Shown here piece by piece: positions 25,441 to 33,249 of a DNA stretch of 51,864 nt. Source of the stretch: Gemmatimonadota bacterium. GTDB taxonomy: Bacteria > Gemmatimonadota > Gemmatimonadetes > Longimicrobiales > Gaopeijiaceae. The notes below the pieces were generated by a model. It did not search any database, was not told the origin of the DNA, and saw only the letters and a list, made by a program, of their open reading frames with translations. The stretch's first letter is position 1. Each line of letters opens with the position of its first letter. A program made the position numbers and the translations under genes. The stretch is from NCBI GenBank assembly GCA_028873845.1, contig JAPPNO010000010.1, forward strand, positions 1 to 51,864, written 5' to 3'.

Positions 25441-26739
25441 ATGAACACACCGAACCCGCGACCGACGGCCCTCGTCGCGCTCGTCTCCCTCGCCGCATGC
25501 GGAACCGACACCGACTCGGAACAGTCTCGGCCCGGCACGCAGGCAATCCCACAACACCAGGCCCGCGACAGCGCCGGCATCCGCATCATCGAGAATCGCA
25601 GGCCCGCCGAGGGATCACGGCTCGGGTGGCGAATCGGGGCCGAACCCGCGCTGACGATCGGCTCGGTTTCGGGGGACGAGGCATTTCAGCTACACCGGGT
25701 CGACGACGCGTTGAAGCTCCCGGACGGCCGCCTCGTCGTCGCGAACGGAGGCTCGCACCAGCTGCTGGTCTTCAACGAGGTCGGCATCTATCTCGCAGCG
25801 TGGGGACAGAAGGGCGAGGGTCCCGGCGACTTCGGCGGCGCATGGGGCGGAGACGCTCTCGGCTCCAGGCTTTTCTGGGCGGAACCATGGCCGGGTGACT
25901 CCATCGCCGTGTGCCACGGCACGTATGAGCTGGGACTGGACCTGTTTTCGACCTTCGACTCGGACGGCAATCACGGGCAAACCATCAACCTGGCACCCGA
26001 CGGGTCGAGTACGCGCTGCCGCGATGTGCTCCCCGACGGCTCGATCCTCGCGAGCCGCGAACCGAAGTGGTCGGGATACCCTCCCACCGGGATGCAGCGC
26101 AACGAGATGGAGTTCTTCCTCGTGGAGGGAGACGGCACGCGGCGGGCCGAACTCGGCAGCCATCCCGGAGCCGAAGAGTTCTACTACCTGGACGAAACCG
26201 TCTTTCCTCCGTTCAGCTTCTGGATGCTCGACCCTCCGTTTCAGCAAACGGTGGTGTGGGGTGCGTGGGACGGACTGGCGATCGTCAGCCCCTCGGACCG
26301 GTACGAGATCAGGGCGTATGGCCCCGAAGGCACCCTCCAGCGCATCGTGCGGCGGGATCACGCCGTCCGGCTTCCCACCGAGGCCGATCTCGAGTCCTAC
26401 CGGAACGGCCAACTGGAATCCATACGCGGTTCCGAGTACAGAGAGATGATGGCCCCGGTCCTGGGCGCGTTGGAAGTGCCGCCGTCATTCCCCGCCTTCT
26501 CGGCCATCGAAGTCGATGCGGTCGGTTACCTCTGGGTGCGGGAGTACGATCTGCCGGGTCAAGAGCGCGATCGCGCCCTGTGGACCGTCTTCGATTCCGG
26601 CGGGATCGTGCTGGGCTTCATGGAGACACCGCCCGACCTCGCGATCTACGAGATCGGCGAGGACTACATCGTGGGCAAGGTCTACGACGAACTGCGGGTG
26701 GAGTACGTACAGATTTGGGAGCTGGCGCGGTCGGATTGA
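25441..26739 (+). CDS. Six-bladed beta-propeller lipoprotein, array B copy 3
   Basis: A 432-residue paralogue with signal and lipobox SLAAC (Cys 20). Blocks: 'RDSAGIRIIEN', 'SRLGWRIGAEPALTIG', 'DALKLPDGRLVVANGGSHQL', 'GEGPGDF', 'WPGDSIAVCHG', 'DVLPDGSIL', 'DGLAIVSPSDRYEIRAY', 'LWVREYDLPGQERDRALWTV', 'LGFMETPPDL' and 'YEIGEDYIVGKVYDELRVE'. It begins 46 bp after copy 2 and is the last gene of the six-gene run. The next 130 bp hold an AT-rich palindrome and then a convergent gene. The array B copies share the 'HDSAGIRIIEN' opening and differ as a group from array A, so the two arrays expanded separately. Confidence 0.88.
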   Translation: MNTPNPRPTALVALVSLAACGTDTDSEQSRPGTQAIPQHQARDSAGIRIIENRRPAEGSRLGWRIGAEPALTIGSVSGDEAFQLHRVDDALKLPDGRLVVANGGSHQLLVFNEVGIYLAAWGQKGEGPGDFGGAWGGDALGSRLFWAEPWPGDSIAVCHGTYELGLDLFSTFDSDGNHGQTINLAPDGSSTRCRDVLPDGSILASREPKWSGYPPTGMQRNEMEFFLVEGDGTRRAELGSHPGAEEFYYLDETVFPPFSFWMLDPPFQQTVVWGAWDGLAIVSPSDRYEIRAYGPEGTLQRIVRRDHAVRLPTEADLESYRNGQLESIRGSEYREMMAPVLGALEVPPSFPAFSAIEVDAVGYLWVREYDLPGQERDRALWTVFDSGGIVLGFMETPPDLAIYEIGEDYIVGKVYDELRVEYVQIWELARSD

Positions 26740-26780
26740 GGGGGCAAGGAGCCCAAATGGTCCGTTGCTGTAAACTAACG

Positions 26781-26816
26781 ATTACATTTTGTAATGTTAA
26801 CATTACCTGACGTAAT
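26781..26816 (+). promoter_or_regulatory. AT-rich element of four phased ATTAC/GTAAT half-sites
   Basis: ATTAC (26781), GTAAT (26791), ATTAC (26802) and GTAAT (26812) alternate with spacers of 5, 6 and 5 bp. The centre GTAATGTTAACATTAC (26791-26806) is a perfect 16-bp palindrome. It sits between two convergent genes and is far more AT-rich than its surroundings. The same 5/6-bp spacing of TTAC-type half-sites occurs at the higBA promoter. A regulator-binding site without an obvious target gene, or the relic of one, is the best reading. A terminator is less likely because no T-tract follows. Confidence 0.5.
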
Positions 26817-26870
26817 GGAAGGCAGCGAACGGAAAGCGGGAGGGACTCCTTCCCCGGGGGGCGTCCGGAC

Positions 26871-27428
26871 TTACGCCGGGATCGGCAACGTCGCCGTGAT
26901 CGGGTGTCCGAACAGAGCGGAGAGCGTCCCGTTGCGAAGGGCGGCATCGAGTTCACCGGGCCGGAGCGCCGCCACTCCCGCCGCGTGCGCTTCCGCGAGC
27001 AGGCGCGGGTGAGAAGAGCAAACTCCGCGCGAGAGTTCGATCAGGGCCGGCCGCTCGGCCGGAGTGACCTCGTCAATCACATGCACCCGTCGCAGGGTTT
27101 CATTCGCGACCGCGGACGCAATGCCGGCACCAGTCGGCACGTCCATGAGCGCGACGCGAAGCCGGGTTCGCTCCCTGATCCGGTCACAGAGCCGACTCCA
27201 CCAGGCCACGTCGCTGTGAGAGGCCCCTGACTCCGCGCCACCGGACATCGGCACCACCAGAACGAAGCCGCCCCGCAACCCCGCCTTGTGCAGGCGACGC
27301 AGGGCGGCGGCAAGCTGCAGGGAACTGCAACCATCGCGGCGGGGTGCCGCCAGGAACGGGATCACGTTGGACGGTCCGGCCCTGCGCTTGCCGGGCCGCC
27401 CGGGGAAAGGGATCGCGCTTGTCTGCAT
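26871..27428 (-). CDS. Hypothetical protein, alpha/beta
   Basis: A 185-residue protein that I do not recognise. The ATG at 27428 was chosen over an upstream start because it begins the composition-balanced part. It contains 'SNVIPFLAAPRRDGCSSLQL', a hydrophobic strand 'GGFVLVVPMSGG', 'RLRVALMDVPTGAGIASAVA' and 'HVIDEVTPAERPALIEL', which suggests an alternating alpha/beta (Rossmann- or crotonase-like) fold. No signal peptide or membrane segment is evident. It starts about 55 bp downstream of the stop of the minus-strand BNR gene and reads in the same direction, so it may be the second gene of that transcription unit. Codon-position pattern supports coding on this strand; function unknown. Confidence 0.55.
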   Translation of the reverse strand: MQTSAIPFPGRPGKRRAGPSNVIPFLAAPRRDGCSSLQLAAALRRLHKAGLRGGFVLVVPMSGGAESGASHSDVAWWSRLCDRIRERTRLRVALMDVPTGAGIASAVANETLRRVHVIDEVTPAERPALIELSRGVCSSHPRLLAEAHAAGVAALRPGELDAALRNGTLSALFGHPITATLPIPA

Positions 27429-27483
27429 GCCTGAGTTTCGAAGCCCAGGCGCACGGTAACGCGACGGTCCTGTAACAATCAGG

Positions 27484-30400
27484 TCACAACGAACCGCGCC
27501 CCACCCCCGCCCTCTCCAGCAACTCATTCAACTCGGCCACCACCCCGGCCACCACCTCACGCAACTCCTCCTCCGCCGCGCGCGCCTCCTCCCAAATCCG
27601 CGCCAACCGGCGCCGCTGGTCATCCGACGGCCCCGTCAGCGACCCCATCGTGGACGGCCCTCCGTCGAACTGGCCACGCAGTCCCCTCCACCAACCGCGG
27701 ATGTCGCGGTTGATGCGGCGCCACTCGCTGGCCACCTCGCTGATCTCGGCCGCCAGCTTCCCGGCGCGCTCCAGATCCCCCTCATCCACCTCTTCGGCCT
27801 CGGCCAGCGCGTCGACCCCTTCATCCGCGGCGCGCTGCGCGTCGTACGCCGTCACCCCCTGCTCGTACGCGAAACGCTGAAGCTCGTGCACCTCCATGGT
27901 GAAGTCGTGGCGGGCCCGGCGCTCTTCGTCCGAGATGTCGAGCCGGTGGTCCGGCCGCACGGTGAGCCGCTGTGAGCGCCGTTCGTCTCCCACCTCGAGA
28001 ATGACGCCGAACCGGCCCGGCAGCACGAGGGGGCCACTGGGTCCCGCGTCGAGCGTGGGCACCTCGTAGCGGGCGGTGTCATGGGGGATCGGGTCGTGGC
28101 GCAGGTCCCAGTGGACGCGGTTGAGGCCGCGGGCGCCGGGGCCGTCGAGCGTGCGGACGACGTTTTCGTCGGCGTCACGAATCGTGAACCGCACGCCATC
28201 CTCGACCGCGCGGGGAAGCCAATAGTCGAAGTGGGCGCCGTAGGGGGGATTCGGGGCCTGGTAGATCCCCTGCCCCTGCGACGGCACGTCGGTGCGGTAC
28301 TGGAAGAGGGTGACGGGGCGGAGCGGCGTGAACATGGGTTCATCGATCCCGCTGATCCGGAACATTTCGAAGTGCAGGTACGGCGTGATCAGGCCGATGT
28401 CGTCCAGGATCCAGATGCCGCGGCCGTGGGTCCCGGCCACCACATCGTCGTCGCGCGGGTGGATCTCGATGTCGTCGACGGGGACGGCCGGCATGCCGGA
28501 GCCCAGGCGGCCCCACCTGGCGCCGCGGTTCGTGGACGCGAAGACGCCGTCCTCGGCACCCACGATCAGAACGCGCGGATTGTCATGGTGCTCCCGGACC
28601 ACGTTCACGGTGGCGCTCGGCAACCTGCGGTCAATCGACCTCCAGGACGCCCCGAGGTTCTCGGTCACGAAAACGTACGCCTCGTAGTCGTCGTCCCAGT
28701 GCCCGTCCAGGCTGACGTACGCGCGCTCCGCCACGTGGTGCGAGGCCTCCACCCAGCTCACATAGTACGGAAAGGGCGGCCCGCCCCACGCGCCCACGAT
28801 TCCCTCTGTCACATCCGTCCAGCTCTCGCCCCCGTCGCGACTCACCTGCACGGTGCCGTCGTCCGCGCCGACCCACAGGATGCCCGCGGTGACCGGCGAT
28901 TCGGAAACGGCTGTGATCTCGCCATAGCCCGATGCGCCGTCGTGCTTCGAGAGCGTTGTCGAGTCCGGGAGGATCCCCATGATCGGCAGGCTGTCCTGGT
29001 GGAGCGCCCGGGTGAGGTCCCCGGTGGCGCGCCAGCTCTCGCCCCGGTCGTCGGAGATGAAGAGGCGGTTGCCGCCCAGGTAGACGCGGTCGCTGTCGTG
29101 CGGGGAGACGAGGATCGGGGACTTCCAGTCGAAGCGGTACTCGTCGGCGGTGTCGCGCGGGAAGGGGCGGAGCGCCTTGCGGTCCCCCGTCGCCAGATCC
29201 ACCCGCATGATCCCCGCGTTCTGCGATGTGACGTAGACCATGCCCAGGTCGGACGTGTCGGTCTCGACATACATGCCGTCCCCGTAGTCGATCACCTGCC
29301 AGTCGCGGTTGAGGATGCCGTGGTAGCGGTGCGTCCGGCTCGGTCCCCGGTACGAGTTGTTGTCCTGCAGGCCGCCGTAGACGTTGTACGGGTCGGCCAT
29401 GTCCAGGTCCACGTCGTAGAACTGCCCGATGGGGATGTTGGAGATGAAGGTCCAGTTGTCGCCGTTGTCCCAGGTGGAGTAGAGGCCGCCGTCGTTGGCG
29501 AGGATCATGTGGGCGGAGTTTGCGGGATCGATCCAGAGGTCGTGGTGGTCGACGTGCACGCCGGTGTTGTACACGACCTCGCGCGCCACCGTGTTGAAGG
29601 TCTCGCCGCCGTCGGTGGAGCGGTGCAGCGAGCCGGCGACCAGGTAGACCGTCTCGTCGTCGTTGGGATCGAGGCGCAGCTGGCTGTAGTACATGGGACG
29701 CTGGTTGAGCTCGTTGACGCGCGTCCAGGACGCGCCGCGGTCGGTCGACTTGAAGATGCCGCCCTCCTCGGCCCCGACCACAGCCATGACGAGCGCGGGG
29801 TTGCGGGCCGAAACCACGAGGCCGATGCGTCCCTTGTTGCCCTCGGGGAGCCCTTCGGTGAGTTCGCGCCAGCTGTCGCCGCCGTCGGTGCTCTTATGGA
29901 TGCCGCTGCCGGGCCCGCCGCCGATGAACCCCCAGGCGCGCCGCTGGCGCTGGTACGCGGCCGCGTAGAGGGTGGCCGGGTCGGACGGGTCGATGGCGAG
30001 GTCGACGACGCCGGTGTTCTCGTCGATGTGGAGGACCTTTTCCCAGGTCGTGCCACGGTCGGTGGTGCGATAGACTCCGCGCTCCTCGTTGGGGCCGAAG
30101 AGGTGGCCGAGGGCGGCGACCCAGACGGTGTTCGGATCGGTGGGATGGACGACGATGCGGCCGATGTGCCGGGTCTCTTCCAGTCCGGTCAGCCGCCAGG
30201 TCTCGCCGCCGTCATCGGAATGGTACACGCCCTGTCCCCACGGGGAGCTGTTGCGGTTGTTGGGCTCGCCGGTGCCGACCCACACCTGTGTTGGATCCGA
30301 CGGGGCCAGCGCAATGTCGCCGACCGACAGGTTGGGCTGGTCGTCGAAGACCGGGGTCCAGGTGGTGCCGTGGTTGAGACTCACCCACACGCCACCCGAC

Positions 30401-30639
30401 ACGGCGCCCAGGTAGATATGGGACTGGGTGCCGGGCACGATCTCGACATCGCTGATGCGGCCGCCGGCGATGGCGGGGCCGATGGAGCGCCACTGGAGGG
30501 CGGCGGCGATGCTGCCGGGGGGTTGGGCGGCGAGGGGTGCGGTGGCGAAGAGGGGGGCCAGTGCCACGAATGGAACCGCCAGCGCGAGATGGCGGGCGTC
30601 GGCGCGGACGCCTTTCGGGAATCTTCGACAAGTCGTCAC
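27484..30639 (-). CDS. Exported BNR/sortilin-like (VPS10-type) beta-propeller protein
   Basis: A 1051-residue exported protein. A Sec signal ending near 'LFATAPLAAQ' is followed by 'LQWRSIGPAIAGGRISDVEI', the usual start of this family. Many Asp-box/BNR-like repeats follow, such as 'SDDGGETWR', 'TTDRGTTWEKV', 'STDGGDSWREL', 'STDRGASWTRV', 'SRDGGESWTDV' and 'STNRGARWGRL', consistent with one or two multi-bladed propellers. After ~residue 760 come a beta-rich region and a helical C terminus. The GTG at 30639 is the only reasonable start. Members are often called glycosyl hydrolase or sortilin-like but lack a proven activity. A paralogue of similar length is at 35215 on the other strand. Confidence 0.88.
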   Translation of the reverse strand: MTTCRRFPKGVRADARHLALAVPFVALAPLFATAPLAAQPPGSIAAALQWRSIGPAIAGGRISDVEIVPGTQSHIYLGAVSGGVWVSLNHGTTWTPVFDDQPNLSVGDIALAPSDPTQVWVGTGEPNNRNSSPWGQGVYHSDDGGETWRLTGLEETRHIGRIVVHPTDPNTVWVAALGHLFGPNEERGVYRTTDRGTTWEKVLHIDENTGVVDLAIDPSDPATLYAAAYQRQRRAWGFIGGGPGSGIHKSTDGGDSWRELTEGLPEGNKGRIGLVVSARNPALVMAVVGAEEGGIFKSTDRGASWTRVNELNQRPMYYSQLRLDPNDDETVYLVAGSLHRSTDGGETFNTVAREVVYNTGVHVDHHDLWIDPANSAHMILANDGGLYSTWDNGDNWTFISNIPIGQFYDVDLDMADPYNVYGGLQDNNSYRGPSRTHRYHGILNRDWQVIDYGDGMYVETDTSDLGMVYVTSQNAGIMRVDLATGDRKALRPFPRDTADEYRFDWKSPILVSPHDSDRVYLGGNRLFISDDRGESWRATGDLTRALHQDSLPIMGILPDSTTLSKHDGASGYGEITAVSESPVTAGILWVGADDGTVQVSRDGGESWTDVTEGIVGAWGGPPFPYYVSWVEASHHVAERAYVSLDGHWDDDYEAYVFVTENLGASWRSIDRRLPSATVNVVREHHDNPRVLIVGAEDGVFASTNRGARWGRLGSGMPAVPVDDIEIHPRDDDVVAGTHGRGIWILDDIGLITPYLHFEMFRISGIDEPMFTPLRPVTLFQYRTDVPSQGQGIYQAPNPPYGAHFDYWLPRAVEDGVRFTIRDADENVVRTLDGPGARGLNRVHWDLRHDPIPHDTARYEVPTLDAGPSGPLVLPGRFGVILEVGDERRSQRLTVRPDHRLDISDEERRARHDFTMEVHELQRFAYEQGVTAYDAQRAADEGVDALAEAEEVDEGDLERAGKLAAEISEVASEWRRINRDIRGWWRGLRGQFDGGPSTMGSLTGPSDDQRRRLARIWEEARAAEEELREVVAGVVAELNELLERAGVGRGSL

Positions 30640-30842
30640 GGTGATTCACTCCGGTGAGTTCACGGGAAGAGGGGGCCGGTCGGGATCGGGAACCCCGCTG
30701 GACGATACGATTCGGTCGCGGTGGCCGTTCAGCCGTAAGATGCCTGTGGCCGGTGGCATCGCAACAGCGTAGCGCTGGTCGGACGTCTCAACCGCGTTGT
30801 ATGTTCTCGCGGCAATCAATCCCCCGCCCCGATTCCCCACCC

Positions 30843-31808
30843 ATGAGCCTGGACGACACCCGCATCTCCGATGAGGAGGCACGCGCGCTCTGGCGCCGCG
30901 CGGCCGAGTTGCAGGCCGAGGCCGCCCACCGCCTCGAGGAGCGTTCGCGACAGCTGGCCCCCCGGGAGGACCCCTCCGATACGGCGGAGGCCGACGGGTA
31001 CCTCCTGGCAGACGTCCGGGCCGCCGCGGAAGGCGCCGGCATCTCGCCGGAGTTCGTCGATCATGCGCTCGCGGAGTCCCGCAACATGGCTCTTGTCGAA
31101 GGAGCGCAGCCGCGGCCATCGGGGATGGCGGCCCGTTTCCTGGGCCAGCCGCCGCGCACGCTGGAAGTCTCCCGGGTGTTCCACGCACCGGCCGAGGAGA
31201 TCTACGCAGCCATGCAGCGCGTCCTCCCGGAGCATCCGTATCGCCTGAGCCTCGTCGATCACCACGGTGCCGATCCGGTCGACGGGGGCATGCTGGTCTT
31301 CAAGGTGCCCGCCTTCTCGTACACGGCAACGGTGGCCGACCAGTCGTTCGCATACGAGATGAGCTGGGCGGACCTGCGGCAGCTGGTCTTCAGCCTCCGG
31401 CGCCTGGACACGAGTCCCCCGGCGACCGAGCTGACCGTTCAAGGGAACCTGACACCCAGCCACAGGAAGAACATGTGGGTCGGGGGCATCATGTCCGGGA
31501 TTGGCGCTGCGTTGGGCGGGGTCGGTGGTGCTATTGCAGGCGGCGCCGCGGCCGTCGCTTTCGGGATTGGGGGTGTCGCGGTGGGTGTGGCGGCAATGGG
31601 CTTCCTTGCCGGGGGAGGATCGCTCGGCGGGCTGGCCATGTTGGGCTACCGCAGGTTGTATCGCTACGCTTTGCGCCGCGGGGAGAAGGCCATCCGCGAT
31701 CTGCTCGGCGCGATTGCCGTCGACATCGAGACCGGTGGAGGCTTCTCGAGCCCCAAGCCTCTTCCGAGCGCCTTTGCCGGGTTCCTTCGGGAGGGCCGGG
31801 TGCCCTAG
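30843..31808 (+). CDS. Hypothetical protein with Gly/Ala-rich membrane segments
   Basis: A 321-residue protein. The N-terminal ~90 residues are acidic and helical ('ISDEEARALWRRAAELQAEA', 'ADVRAAAEGAGISPEFVDHA'), resembling a short regulatory helical region. A middle part (about 105-200) reads like a START/SRPBCC-type domain ('LEVSRVFHAPAEEIYAAMQR'). It is followed by a glycine-rich hydrophobic stretch ('GIMSGIGAALGGVGGAIAGG', 'VGVAAMGFLAGGG') that should insert into or bend through a membrane. The ATG at 30843 was chosen; the frame is open further upstream but lacks coding character. It reads divergently from the BNR gene at 30639. The function is unknown. Confidence 0.6.
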   Translation: MSLDDTRISDEEARALWRRAAELQAEAAHRLEERSRQLAPREDPSDTAEADGYLLADVRAAAEGAGISPEFVDHALAESRNMALVEGAQPRPSGMAARFLGQPPRTLEVSRVFHAPAEEIYAAMQRVLPEHPYRLSLVDHHGADPVDGGMLVFKVPAFSYTATVADQSFAYEMSWADLRQLVFSLRRLDTSPPATELTVQGNLTPSHRKNMWVGGIMSGIGAALGGVGGAIAGGAAAVAFGIGGVAVGVAAMGFLAGGGSLGGLAMLGYRRLYRYALRRGEKAIRDLLGAIAVDIETGGGFSSPKPLPSAFAGFLREGRVP

Positions 31809-31883
31809 TCCGAACTTCCGGGTGCAGCCCGGCGACTCACCGCGCTCGCTGCCCGGCCGGCTTTGTCGACGGACTGTGTCTGT

Positions 31884-33068
31884 TCACGCCGTCAGGAAGA
31901 GAACGAACAGGAACCCCGGCAGCAGGATCATCATGTACAGCCACCAAACGATGGAACCCTTGAGTATGGTCCGTATCCAGCCGTCCCGGTAATACCGGCG
32001 AAGCGCAATCAGGTAGTACACCTGGGGAATCAGGACGAAGAACGCCCGGATCCACGCTCCGGCCCATCCGGCCGGCGTGAGCTGGGCGGCCGCAAGACAC
32101 AGGAAGGTGAAGGTCTGGTTGTGCATTCCGAACACCAGGTGCTCGACAAAGAAACGCTTCTTGCGCACATAGCAGAAACCGAGGGCCAGGGCGAGAAACG
32201 GGAGCAGGAAGAACATCGCGATCGGCAGGTTCCCGATCGCACGCTGGACGAAGACCTCGGGGTCGTGGAGGAAGTCGATCGTGCTGGTGAGCAGCATTCT
32301 GACGAAGGAATTGGACCCGTCCGGGTCTTCCTGGCCGGCCGGCCGCGAAACCGCACGGTCCGCTTCGTCGGGGGACATCAGTCCCGCAATCAGCAGCCCG
32401 ACTCTCTTGAAGGTGTTTTCGTCCGGACGCCCCAGGATGTCGTCCAGCTTGCGGCCATGCGTCGGCCCAACCGCCGCCTTCAGTGCTTCAATCTGCGCCT
32501 CGCTCACCTGCGCATCGACGGACAGGTCCAGGTTGCGTCCCCCCGTGCGAAGAACGGGATCACCGCCATCGGGTCTCGGCGGCTGCCGGACCGGCTGGGG
32601 CGACTCGTCCGTGTCATCGTCCGTCACCTCTCCGGCAACCGACGGTGGCTCCCGCGAGTCGCCGGCCGGCACGAAAACACCCTCGGGCAGTGCCTCCGTG
32701 TCGCCGCCCATCCGGATCGCCCCCTCCGACCAGGAGTCCGGCATGGCGAACGACAGCACCAGCACGAAGAGGAAGCTGGTGAAGAGGTACAGCCTGATCG
32801 GCGACATGTACCGGGCGCGCCGGTTGCGGGAGAACTCGATTGTCAGGCTGCCGGGCTTGAAGAGGAGAAGCTTCAGCGTCTGGAAGAACCTCGAGTCCAT
32901 CTCGAAGGCCTCGCGGCCGAACTCCCAGACCACCGTGGCGAGGCCGCGGGCGTAGTTGCGGTCGTTCTGTCCGCACTGGGGGCAGAACGGGCTGGGGCGC
33001 ACGCTGCCGCAGTTCTCGCAGACGGACGGCGCGGGGCCGGCGGCGTTCTGATTGGATGAATCGGACAT
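31884..33068 (-). CDS. DUF3667 family membrane protein
   Basis: A 394-residue protein. The N terminus has a zinc-ribbon-like Cys pair set 'CENCGSVRPSPFCPQCGQND', then 'FEMDSRFFQTLKLLLFKPG' and 'RNRRARYMSPIRLYLFTSFL', the order typical of DUF3667 proteins. Later hydrophobic segments include 'GNLPIAMFFLLPFLALALGF' and the C-terminal 'GSIVWWLYMMILLPGFLFVL', giving about 4-5 membrane spans with a large loop of ~150 residues between. The ATG at 33068 is chosen so that the zinc ribbon lies close to the N terminus. The family role is unknown. It follows the M28 peptidase gene in the same direction after 181 bp and converges on the gene ending at 31808. Confidence 0.82.
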   Translation of the reverse strand: MSDSSNQNAAGPAPSVCENCGSVRPSPFCPQCGQNDRNYARGLATVVWEFGREAFEMDSRFFQTLKLLLFKPGSLTIEFSRNRRARYMSPIRLYLFTSFLFVLVLSFAMPDSWSEGAIRMGGDTEALPEGVFVPAGDSREPPSVAGEVTDDDTDESPQPVRQPPRPDGGDPVLRTGGRNLDLSVDAQVSEAQIEALKAAVGPTHGRKLDDILGRPDENTFKRVGLLIAGLMSPDEADRAVSRPAGQEDPDGSNSFVRMLLTSTIDFLHDPEVFVQRAIGNLPIAMFFLLPFLALALGFCYVRKKRFFVEHLVFGMHNQTFTFLCLAAAQLTPAGWAGAWIRAFFVLIPQVYYLIALRRYYRDGWIRTILKGSIVWWLYMMILLPGFLFVLFLTA

Positions 33069-33249
33069 GTTGAATCGAGATTCCCGGCCGATGGCGAACA
33101 TCGCGCCCATGAGGCGTAGGAATGACAATAGAGCATGGTACGCTGACGCCGACAACTTCGGCGACGGTCCGCTTCCCCACCGGTTTCGAGTCGGCGGCTT
33201 CCGGCGACCGCGGACGAGGAGCACGCGCCCGGGGCCGGAGAGTGCGTCC

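Noticed and set aside
28081-30657. 858-codon open frame antisense to the BNR gene at 27484
   Set aside because: Same reason: the product is rich in V/A/R/G without domain structure, and the opposite strand encodes clear Asp-box repeats.
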